Below are positions 57,190 through 64,000 of a stretch of 64,000 nucleotides of DNA, piece by piece (position 1 is the stretch's first letter; each line of letters starts with the position of its first letter). Source of the DNA: Sulfuritalea sp. (GTDB lineage Bacteria > Pseudomonadota > Gammaproteobacteria > Burkholderiales > Rhodocyclaceae); contig JADJFK010000005.1 in the NCBI GenBank assembly GCA_016708585.1, positions 62,001-126,000 on the forward strand, in the 5' to 3' direction. The notes under the pieces were generated by a model. It searched no databases. It was not told the origin of the DNA and saw nothing but the letters and a program-made list of their open reading frames with translations. A program made the translations under genes and the position numbers.

Positions 57190-58596
57190 TTAAGACAATT
57201 CACGAACATCGGCAAAGCGGCCGGCTATCGCCGCCGCGGCCGCCATCGCCGGACTGACGAGGTGGGTGCGGCCGCCGGCCCCCTGCCGCCCCTCGAAATT
57301 GCGGTTGGATGTCGAGGCGCAGCGCTCGCCGGGATTCAGGCGGTCGTCGTTCATTGCCAGGCACATGGAACAACCGGGTTGCCGCCACTCGAAGCCGGCG
57401 GCGATGAAAATCTTGTCCAGGCCCTCGGCCTCGGCCTGCGCCTTGATCAGGCCTGAGCCGGGCACCACCAACGCCAGCTTGACGTTCGGCGCGATCCGGC
57501 GACCCCTGGCCACGGCGGCGGCCGCTCGCAGGTCCTCGATGCGGGAATTGGTGCAGGAACCGATGAAGACCTTGTCGATCGGGATCTGGTCGATGCGCAT
57601 GCGCGGCACCAGGCCCATGTACTGCAGCGCCCGGGCAACGCCTTCGCTCTTGACCGGATCGCTGAAATCCTCGGGCGCCGGCACGGCGCCGTCGATACCG
57701 GTGACCATCTCGGGCGACGTGCCCCAGGTCACCTGCGGCGCGATGGCCGCGGCATCGATGTCGATCACCGCGTCGAAGCGGGCGTCGGCATCCGACACCA
57801 GCGTACGCCAGCAGGCCACGGCCTTGTCCCAGTCCTCGCCCTTGGGCGCGAAGCTGCGACCCTTGAGGTAGGCGATGGTCGTCTCGTCCGCGGCGACGAA
57901 GCCGACACGGGCGCCGGCTTCGATCGCCATGTTGCACACCGTCATGCGCCCCTCCATCGACAGGCCGCGGATCGCGGAGCCGCCGAATTCGATCGCGTAA
58001 CCGGTGCCGCCGGCGGTGCCGATGCGGCCGATCAGGGCCAGCACGAGGTCCTTCGCCGTAACGCCGGCGCCGACTTTTCCCTCGAAACGGACCAGCATGG
58101 TCTTCGACTTTTTCTGCAGCAGGCATTGCGTCGCCAACACGTGCTCGACTTCGGAGGTGCCGATGCCGTGGGCAAGGCAGGCGAAGGCGCCATGGGTCGA
58201 GGTGTGCGAATCGCCGCAAACCACGGTCATGCCGGGCAGCGTCGCGCCGTTCTCCGGCCCGACCACATGCACGATGCCCTGGCGCTTGTCCCTGAACGGA
58301 AAATAGGCCAGCGCGCCGACCTCACGGATGTTGGCGTCCAGCGTTTCCACCTGCTGGCGCGAGATCGGATCGGTGATGCCCTGCTCCCAGTGCGACGTCG
58401 GCGTGTTGTGGTCCGCCGTGGCGACGATCGACGACACGCGCCAGGGCTTGCGCCCCGCCAGCTTGAGGCCTTCGAAGGCCTGCGGGCTGGTGACTTCGTG
58501 CACCAGGTGGCGGTCTATGTAGAGCAGGGCCGTGCCGTCGTCCTCGACATGGACGACATGGCTGTCCCAGAGTTTCTCGTAAAGCGTTTTCGACAT
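57190..58596 (-). CDS. leuC: 3-isopropylmalate dehydratase large subunit LeuC
   Basis: LeuC is the aconitase-like large subunit of isopropylmalate isomerase. The 468-residue protein has the 4Fe-4S ligands in IGSCTNSRIEDL and PGCSMCLAMNDD, plus CGDSHTSTHGAFACLAHGIG. KVGAGVTAKD is encoded by a perfect dispersed-repeat copy at a place where LeuC proteins normally read G-x-TAKD, so the repeat overlays conserved sequence rather than an insertion. Start at ATG 58596; ten upstream codons are open but unneeded. Confidence 0.98.
   Translation of the reverse strand: MSKTLYEKLWDSHVVHVEDDGTALLYIDRHLVHEVTSPQAFEGLKLAGRKPWRVSSIVATADHNTPTSHWEQGITDPISRQQVETLDANIREVGALAYFPFRDKRQGIVHVVGPENGATLPGMTVVCGDSHTSTHGAFACLAHGIGTSEVEHVLATQCLLQKKSKTMLVRFEGKVGAGVTAKDLVLALIGRIGTAGGTGYAIEFGGSAIRGLSMEGRMTVCNMAIEAGARVGFVAADETTIAYLKGRSFAPKGEDWDKAVACWRTLVSDADARFDAVIDIDAAAIAPQVTWGTSPEMVTGIDGAVPAPEDFSDPVKSEGVARALQYMGLVPRMRIDQIPIDKVFIGSCTNSRIEDLRAAAAVARGRRIAPNVKLALVVPGSGLIKAQAEAEGLDKIFIAAGFEWRQPGCSMCLAMNDDRLNPGERCASTSNRNFEGRQGAGGRTHLVSPAMAAAAAIAGRFADVRELS
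58055..58077 (-). repeat. 23-bp dispersed repeat, copy 13 (perfect)
   Basis: All 21 fixed positions match, sense to leuC, read as KVGAGVTA. The TAKD that follows is conserved in the family. Confidence 0.9.
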
Positions 58597-58626
58597 GATT
58601 AGCGAAGCATCGACATGAACGGGCAA

Positions 58627-59784
58627 TTATCTCACAGGCGCGCCGGTCGATTCCCCCGGAACGCCGCGCCAGACCAGAATCAGGCCGGCCAGGGCAAGTG
58701 CGGACGCGGCGCTGAAAGTGATCGCGGCGCCGGCGCTTTCCCACAGGGCGCCGGCCAGCAAGGCGCCGCCAAGCCCCCCGGCGCCGTAGGCCACGCTGCC
58801 ATACAGCGCCTGCGCACGCGCCTGCTGGCCTGCTGCGAACCAGCGATTGAGGGCCGCCATGGTGGCGGCGTGATGGGCGCCGAAGCTGGCCCCGTGCAGC
58901 AACTGTGCCAGAACCAGCAGGACGAGGAAATCGACAGCCCAGCCGATCATCATGAAACGCAGCACGGCCAGGGCAAAACAGGCAAGCAGGATGCGGCGCA
59001 TGGAAACCCGCAGCGAAATCCGCGGCATCAGCAAGAACACAACGATCTCGGCCACCACGCCGAGCGTCCACAGCACGCCGACCAGCGCCTTGCCGTAGCC
59101 GTGGGCCACCAGATGGATCGAGTAAAAAACGTAGAGGGCGCCATGCGCGGCGGTCATCAACAAGCCGGCGGCCAGCAGGAAGACCACCTTGCGCTGGCGC
59201 AGCACGGCGACGATCGGACCGGCAACCAGGTCGGCATGCCCCTTGACTTCGCGCAGCGTCAGCGCACTGAGCAGGGTGCCCAGCAGCAGCGCCCAGCTCA
59301 CCCACAGTTGCGAACTGATCGGAGCCGCATCGAGCAGCAGGCCGACGCCCATCACCGCGAGGATGAAGCCGACCGAACCCCACAGCCGGATGCGGCCGTA
59401 GCGTTCCGGATGCGCGGCCAGGTGGCCCAACGTAAGCGCCTCCACGAGGGGCAGCGAAGCACTCCAGAAAAAATGCAGCACGGCCAGGCCGACCAGCAGG
59501 CCGACAAAGTCATCGGTCAGGAACACCACGCAAAAGCTCGCCAGCGCGGCCGCCGTCGAGCCGATGACGAGGCGCACGCGCCGGCCGCCGCGGTCTGCCA
59601 GCCAGCTCCAGAGCAACGGCGACAAGAGTCGCATCAGCTGCCCGAGCGACATCAGCACCGCGATGCGGCCTGCGGAAAGCCCGATCGATTGCAGATAGAG
59701 CGCGAAATACGGCAGGAAGGCGCCGATGAACGCGAAGTACCAGAAATACCAGACGGCCAGGCGGCCGTGCGGCAGGATGGTCAA
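58627..59784 (-). CDS. MFS transporter of the HcaT/nucleoside-symporter type
   Basis: The 385-residue protein has about twelve membrane helices. The first helices (WYFWYFAFIGAFLPYFALYL, then the cytoplasmic loop WLADRGGRRVRLV) resemble the HcaT-like MFS_1_like group that includes a phenylpropionate permease. The central loop contains RQRKVVFLLAAG. The substrate is unknown. It lies 30 bases upstream of leuC on the same strand and overlaps the stop of this gene's own upstream neighbour, the DUF465 gene (59781-59784). Confidence 0.8.
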   Translation of the reverse strand: MTILPHGRLAVWYFWYFAFIGAFLPYFALYLQSIGLSAGRIAVLMSLGQLMRLLSPLLWSWLADRGGRRVRLVIGSTAAALASFCVVFLTDDFVGLLVGLAVLHFFWSASLPLVEALTLGHLAAHPERYGRIRLWGSVGFILAVMGVGLLLDAAPISSQLWVSWALLLGTLLSALTLREVKGHADLVAGPIVAVLRQRKVVFLLAAGLLMTAAHGALYVFYSIHLVAHGYGKALVGVLWTLGVVAEIVVFLLMPRISLRVSMRRILLACFALAVLRFMMIGWAVDFLVLLVLAQLLHGASFGAHHAATMAALNRWFAAGQQARAQALYGSVAYGAGGLGGALLAGALWESAGAAITFSAASALALAGLILVWRGVPGESTGAPVR

Positions 59785-60044
59785 GCTGGGTGTTTCTGGC
59801 CGGCGCGGAAGGCCTGCAGCAGGTGGAAGATCTCGTCCTTGAGCTTGACCCGCGCCTTCTTCATGTCTTCCAGCGTGAAATCGGCGACCGGCATGTCGTG
59901 TTCCTCGAGGTCCTCGACTTTGCCGGTAAGGCGGTTGTAACGGGCGAACAGGCTGCCGATATAACCACCACCCGCCTTCAAGGCATCGATGGCGTCGCGC
60001 ATATCGGGAAATTCGGTATAAACATCGTGGTGATCGACGTGCAT
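59781..60044 (-). CDS. DUF465 (YdcH-like) small protein
   Basis: The 87-residue mostly helical protein has the DUF465 pattern: a central NRLTGKVEDLEEHDMPVADF segment followed by the charged helix LEDMKKARVKLKDEIFHLL. The function of these proteins is unknown. The N-terminal MHVDHHDVYTEFPDMRDAID is longer than the minimal domain. Its stop overlaps the ATG of the MFS gene, so they form a pair. Confidence 0.85.
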   Translation of the reverse strand: MHVDHHDVYTEFPDMRDAIDALKAGGGYIGSLFARYNRLTGKVEDLEEHDMPVADFTLEDMKKARVKLKDEIFHLLQAFRAGQKHPA

Positions 60045-60093
60045 GGTTTCCTACCCTGTATATCGTGTTATCGAAAATTTCATGCGGATTCTA

Positions 60094-61203
60094 TCAGGCG
60101 ACGCCCGGCGCCTTGCCGGCGATCACCGGCGTCGGACATGTGACATCGGCGCATTGGGCGCGATGATGCAAGGCGGCATCGATCAGCACCAGCGCCAGCA
60201 TGGCTTCGGCGATCGGCGTGGCGCGGATGCCGACGCAGGGATCGTGGCGGCCGTGGGTTTCGATGATGGCCGGCTCGCCGGCAAGGTTGATCGTGCGCCG
60301 CGGCAAGCGGATGCTTGAGGTCGGCTTGACCGCCATCCTCACCACCACCTCCTGCCCGGTGGAAATGCCGCCCAGTATTCCGCCGGCGTTGTTGCCGAGG
60401 AAACCCTCCGGCGTCAGTTCGTCGCCGTGTTCGCTGCCCTTCTGCGTGACGGACGCGAAGCCGGCGCCGATCTCCACCCCCTTGACGGCATTGATGCCCA
60501 TCATGGCGTAGGCGATGTCGGCATCGAGCCGGTCATACACCGGTTCGCCCCAGCCGACCGGCACACCGCGCGCGACCACGGTAACTTCGGCACCCACGGA
60601 ATTTCCCGACTTGCGCAGGGCGTCCATGTAAGCCTCCAGCTGTGGCACGAGAGCGGCATTCGGCGCAAAGAAGGGATTGGTATCGATCGCGGCCTCGTCC
60701 TGCCAGGGAATCTCGATCTCGCCGAGCCGGCTCATCCAGCCGCGTACCGTGACGCCATAGCGCTGTTGCAGCCACTTGCGGGCGATCGCGCCGGCGGCGA
60801 CGCGCACCGCGGTTTCGCGCGCCGAGGCGCGACCGCTGCCGCGATGATCGCGAATCCCGTACTTGTGCCAGTAGGTGTAGTCGGCATGGCCGGGACGGAA
60901 CATCTCGGCGATGTTGCCGTAGTCCTTGCTGCGCTGATCCTCGTTGCGGATCAGGAGACCGATCGGCGTCCCCGTGGTGCGGCCCTCATAAACGCCGGAA
61001 AGAATCTCGACCGTATCGGACTCCCGACGCTGGGTGACGTGGCGCGATGTTCCCGGCTTGCGCCGGTCGAGCTGCAGCTGGATGTCGGCGGCGGATATTT
61101 CCAGACCGGGAGGGCAGCCGTCGACCACACAGCCGATCGCGGGACCGTGCGATTCGCCGAAGGAAGTGACGCAGAACAGGGAGCCGAAGGTATTGCCGGA
61201 CAT
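60094..61203 (-). CDS. aroC: Chorismate synthase AroC
   Basis: AroC makes chorismate, precursor of tryptophan and other aromatics, using reduced FMN. The 369-residue enzyme has GSLFCVTSFGESHGPAIGC, the signature HRGSGRASARETAVRVAAGA and DALRKSGNSVGAEVTVVARG. It is followed by a 49-base gap and the DUF465 gene. The 107 bases between aroC and fdsD hold nothing I can identify. Confidence 0.98.
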   Translation of the reverse strand: MSGNTFGSLFCVTSFGESHGPAIGCVVDGCPPGLEISAADIQLQLDRRKPGTSRHVTQRRESDTVEILSGVYEGRTTGTPIGLLIRNEDQRSKDYGNIAEMFRPGHADYTYWHKYGIRDHRGSGRASARETAVRVAAGAIARKWLQQRYGVTVRGWMSRLGEIEIPWQDEAAIDTNPFFAPNAALVPQLEAYMDALRKSGNSVGAEVTVVARGVPVGWGEPVYDRLDADIAYAMMGINAVKGVEIGAGFASVTQKGSEHGDELTPEGFLGNNAGGILGGISTGQEVVVRMAVKPTSSIRLPRRTINLAGEPAIIETHGRHDPCVGIRATPIAEAMLALVLIDAALHHRAQCADVTCPTPVIAGKAPGVA

Positions 61204-61310
61204 GGAGGCTGAATTACTCCGGGAAGACAGGGAAATGGAAGCAGGAGCTTACCATGCTGACCGCACGGCCGTTGCTGCGGGCTTCGCCGCTGCCCCCGGA
61301 AAAGAGGGTC

Positions 61311-61541
61311 TTACAGGTCGCCGCCGGATTGCCCGAGGGTGACCAGCGCATCGCGCACCACCGGCTTGAGCTGCGCTTCCTCGGCGGTGCCGAGCGACTT
61401 CAGGATCTCGGTGCGCATGCGCGGCTCCCAGGTGCGCCGCAGATGATTGGCGACATCGGCCACGGCCTGCGCCTGGTCCGGCATGGCCTCGAAGAAGGCG
61501 CCGATCTGGTTTGCCATCTTGATCAGGTGTGCGCGATTCAT
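61311..61541 (-). CDS. fdsD: NAD-dependent formate dehydrogenase delta subunit FdsD
   Basis: The 76-residue protein begins MNRAHLIKMANQIGAFFEAM and contains VADVANHLRRTWEPRMR, the pattern of the small FdsD subunit of soluble molybdenum formate dehydrogenases. It may help in maturation. A GAGG site precedes the ATG, which overlaps the fdhD stop (ATGA). It closes the fdsA-fdhD-fdsD run, which is the usual order after fdsG-fdsB. Confidence 0.92.
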   Translation of the reverse strand: MNRAHLIKMANQIGAFFEAMPDQAQAVADVANHLRRTWEPRMRTEILKSLGTAEEAQLKPVVRDALVTLGQSGGDL

Positions 61542-62341
61542 GCCTTGACCTCCTCAAGGGTGCCGTGCCCACTGTAGGTGACGCAGCTTTCCTGGCGCAG
61601 GAAGCCGATCAGGTTCAGATTCAGCTTGTCGGCGAGCCGTACCGCCGCGGCCGTCGGTGCGGACACCGCGGCGAGCGTGCCGATGCCCAGCGCCGCAGCC
61701 TTCTGCACCATCTCGAAACTGGCGCGGCTGGTGATGATCAGGGCATCGCTGCCGGTGTCGATGCGGGCGTCGATGCCGTCGCGGGCCAGCGCGCCCAGCG
61801 TCTTGTCCAGTGCGTTGTGGCGGCCGACGTCCTCGCGCACGTGGCTGATGGCACCGTCGCGGCCGACGCGGCAGGCGGCGTGGGTGGCGCCGGTGGCCTG
61901 CTGCACCAGTTGCTGCGCCGGCAGGCTGCGCATGCCGGCATGGAGCGCGGCCAGCGGAAATGGTTTTGTTGCCGGCAACGGCGCCAGCTCGCGCCGCACC
62001 TGGTCGAGGCTCTCGACCCCGCACAGGCCGCAGCCGGTGCGCCCGGTGAGGCTGCGCCGATGCGCCTTGAGCCGCGCGAAGGCGTCGCCCGCGATCTCGA
62101 TCTGCAAGCTTATGCCGGCCGCCGACTCACGGATGCCGATGTCGAAGATGTCCCGGCGGCGCGCGACGATGCCCTCGCTCAGGCTGAAGCCGACGGCGAA
62201 ATCTTCCAGGTCGTCCGGCGTCGCCAGCATCACCGCGTGGCTGATGCCGTTGTACTCGAAGGCGACCGGCATCTCCTCGGCCAGGTCATCGGACCGGCCC
62301 GCGCCATCGCGCCAGACAGTGCGTCGCTGGATGGCCTTCAT
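61538..62341 (-). CDS. fdhD: Formate dehydrogenase accessory sulfurtransferase FdhD
   Basis: FdhD transfers sulfur from IscS to the molybdenum cofactor and is needed for formate dehydrogenase activity. The 267-residue protein has the Cys pair in TGRTGCGLCGVES and the conserved HVREDVGRHNALDK. It overlaps fdsA and fdsD by ATGA at each end, so synthesis of enzyme and accessory factor is coupled. Confidence 0.96.
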   Translation of the reverse strand: MKAIQRRTVWRDGAGRSDDLAEEMPVAFEYNGISHAVMLATPDDLEDFAVGFSLSEGIVARRRDIFDIGIRESAAGISLQIEIAGDAFARLKAHRRSLTGRTGCGLCGVESLDQVRRELAPLPATKPFPLAALHAGMRSLPAQQLVQQATGATHAACRVGRDGAISHVREDVGRHNALDKTLGALARDGIDARIDTGSDALIITSRASFEMVQKAAALGIGTLAAVSAPTAAAVRLADKLNLNLIGFLRQESCVTYSGHGTLEEVKA

Positions 62342-64000
62342 GCGCCGCCGAGCCGCGCGACCTGCACCGCGGTGACCTTGTACTCGGGGCAGTTGGTGGC
62401 CCAGTCCGAGTTGTCGGTGGTGATCACGTTGGCGCCGGATTCGGGAAAGTGGAAGGTGGTATACACCACGCCCGGCTGCACTCGCTCGGTCAGCGTCGCC
62501 GGCAACACGGTCTTGCCGGCGCGCGATTCGACACCGACGCGGTCGCCCTCGCGGATGCCGCGCTCCCCGGCGTCATGCGGATGGATCTCCAGCAGGTCGG
62601 CGCCGTAAAAGTCGGTGTTGGCGGTACGGCGGGTCTGCGCGCCGACGTTGTATTGCGAAAGTACGCGGCCGGTGGTCAAGAGCAGCGGGAAGCGGCGCGT
62701 GACCTTCTCGTCGGTCGGCACGTACTGGGTGATCAGGAAGCGGCCCTTGCCACGCACGAAGCCGTCGACGTGCATGGTCGGCGTGCCGTCCGGCGCCTCG
62801 TCGTTGCAGGGCCATTGCAGGCTGCCGGCGCGCTCGAGCTTGTCGTAGCTGATGCCGGCGAAAGTCGGCGTCAGGCGTGCGATCTCGTCCATGATCTCGG
62901 ACGGGCTTTCGTAGTGCATCTCGTAGCCGAGTGCCTTGGCAAGCGCACACGTCACTTCCCAGTCGGCCATCCCGGCCAGCGGCGGCATGACGCGGCGCAC
63001 GCGCGAAATACGGCGCTCGGCGTTGGTGAAGGTGCCGTCCTTTTCGAGGAAGGAGGCGCCGGGCAGGAAGACGTGCGCATACTTGGCCGTTTCGTTGAGG
63101 AACAGGTCCTGCACCACCACGCACTCCATCGCGGCCAGCGCCGCCGTGACATGCTGCGTGTTCGGATCGGACTGCGCCGGGTCCTCGCCCTGGCAGTAGA
63201 GGCCGAGGAAAGAACCGTCCTGCGCGGCCTCGAACATGTTGGGGATGCGCAGGCCCGGCTCGGACTGAATTTCGACGCCCCAGTCGCGCTCGAACATCTC
63301 GCGGGTGACGGTGTCGGACACGTGGCGATAGCCGGGCAGCTCATGCGGGAAGCTGCCCATGTCGCAGGAACCCTGCACGTTGTTCTGGCCGCGCAGCGGA
63401 TTGACGCCGACGCCCTCGCGGCCGACGTTGCCGGTGGCCATGGCCAGGTTGGCGATGGCGATCACCGCGGTCGAACCCTGCGAATGCTCGGTCACGCCAA
63501 GGCCATAGTAGATCGCCGCATTGCCTCCTGTTGCATACAACCGCGCTGCGGCGCGCACCGTCGCCGCCGGCACGCCGCTGGCGGCTTCCAGCGCCTCGGG
63601 CGAATTCGCCGGGCGGGCGACGAACTCGCGCCAATCGTTGAAGGCTTTGGCTTCGCAGCGTTCCGCGACGAAGGCTTCGTCGACCAGGCCCTCGGTCACG
63701 ATAACGTGCGCCATGGCCGACAGCACCGCGACATTGGTGCCGGGCCTGAGTTTCAGGTGATGCTCGGCCCGGATGTGCGGCGAGCTGACCAGGTCGATCT
63801 CGCGCGGATCGATCACGACCAGCTTCGCGCCCTCACGCACGCGGCGCTTGAGGCGCGAGGCGAACACCGGATGGGCATCGCTCGGGTTGGCGCCGAGCAC
63901 GACGATGACATCGGCCTGCGCCACCGACTTGAAGGTTTGCGTGCCGGCCGATTCGCCCAGCGTCTGCTTGAGCCCGTAGCCGGTCGGCGAATGGCAGACG
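62338..64000 (-). CDS. fdsA: Formate dehydrogenase alpha (molybdopterin) subunit, partial
   Basis: About 554 C-terminal residues of the catalytic subunit are present; the gene runs off the right edge. Next to the edge, VCHSPTGYGL contains the Cys that takes the place of selenocysteine as the molybdenum ligand in FDH proteins. Later landmarks are VLGANPSDAHPVFASRL, DPREIDLVSSPHIRAE, VNPLRGQNNVQGSCDMG (bis-MGD binding) and the C-terminal molydopterin-dinucleotide domain (TTGRVLSQYNVGAQTRRT, NCPEYKVTAVQV). It is the soluble, NAD-linked type, judging from the downstream fdhD and fdsD. Its upstream partners are outside the window. Confidence 0.93.
   Translation of the reverse strand, partial: VCHSPTGYGLKQTLGESAGTQTFKSVAQADVIVVLGANPSDAHPVFASRLKRRVREGAKLVVIDPREIDLVSSPHIRAEHHLKLRPGTNVAVLSAMAHVIVTEGLVDEAFVAERCEAKAFNDWREFVARPANSPEALEAASGVPAATVRAAARLYATGGNAAIYYGLGVTEHSQGSTAVIAIANLAMATGNVGREGVGVNPLRGQNNVQGSCDMGSFPHELPGYRHVSDTVTREMFERDWGVEIQSEPGLRIPNMFEAAQDGSFLGLYCQGEDPAQSDPNTQHVTAALAAMECVVVQDLFLNETAKYAHVFLPGASFLEKDGTFTNAERRISRVRRVMPPLAGMADWEVTCALAKALGYEMHYESPSEIMDEIARLTPTFAGISYDKLERAGSLQWPCNDEAPDGTPTMHVDGFVRGKGRFLITQYVPTDEKVTRRFPLLLTTGRVLSQYNVGAQTRRTANTDFYGADLLEIHPHDAGERGIREGDRVGVESRAGKTVLPATLTERVQPGVVYTTFHFPESGANVITTDNSDWATNCPEYKVTAVQVARLGGA

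Overview
The window is a dense, GC-rich stretch of bacterial chromosome whose gene content and order point to a betaproteobacterium. The order leuC - entericidin - leuD - leuB - asd - fimV - truA - trpF - trpB - trpA - accD - folC - SPOR - cvpA - purF - metZ is typical of that class. The chemotaxis-derived signalling genes, the NAD-linked formate dehydrogenase genes and the general protein flavour suggest Rhodocyclales or a near relative, for example a Sterolibacterium/Sulfuritalea/Denitratisoma-type organism. This placement is inference; no rRNA, tRNA, phage, insertion sequence or CRISPR array is visible. Nearly all genes are housekeeping.

Layout. 0-12 kb is the most accessory part: a CYTH/CHAD polyphosphate-type protein, a CheA-like kinase - CheY - CheX operon, a lipoprotein, a hydrolase/M14 carboxypeptidase-like pair, two very small ORFs, a Tat-exported PhoX phosphatase, an EAL-CBS-GGDEF protein and a SixA-like phosphatase. 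12-17 kb (minus strand) is rlmE-ftsH-folP-glmM, with yhbY divergent. 17.5-24.2 kb (minus) is bamE-dapB-carA-carB-greA-DUF4149. 24.3-28 kb is fur, a GDT1-type transporter, recN and nadK. 28-35 kb (plus) is a heat-shock block hrcA-hemH-trx-grpE-dnaK-dnaJ-thioesterase. 35-41 kb holds cysS, a TPR/L,D-transpeptidase pair, two cyclophilins and lpxH. 41-54 kb (minus) runs fimV down to metZ. 54-60 kb (minus) is the leucine/aspartate-semialdehyde cluster, an MFS transporter and a DUF465 protein. 60-64 kb is aroC and the fdsA-fdhD-fdsD end of a formate dehydrogenase operon, whose alpha subunit is cut by the right edge.

How the genes work together. The heat-shock block appears to be driven by three near-identical sigma-32 type promoters, one each before trx, grpE and dnaK, with HrcA encoded just upstream. 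The amino-acid genes (dapB, asd, leu, trp, aroC, metZ) sit in tightly coupled runs with ATGA, GTGA, TGATG or TAATG overlaps.

Most striking signal. A 23-bp sequence (AAAGTCGGCGCCGGCG, two free bases, ACGGC) recurs at 13 places, four of them perfect at all fixed positions, in both orientations and mostly inside conserved enzyme genes, where in one frame it encodes the peptide VGAG-x-TA. It seems to have arisen by substitution without changing gene length, which recalls uptake-signal sequences. I cannot match it to a described family.

Cautions. greA begins with a run of 19 C, carA appears to lack two bases, and the GDT1 gene has one extra base in a C run. These may be assembly errors or real phase/decay events. 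The sequence alone cannot decide.
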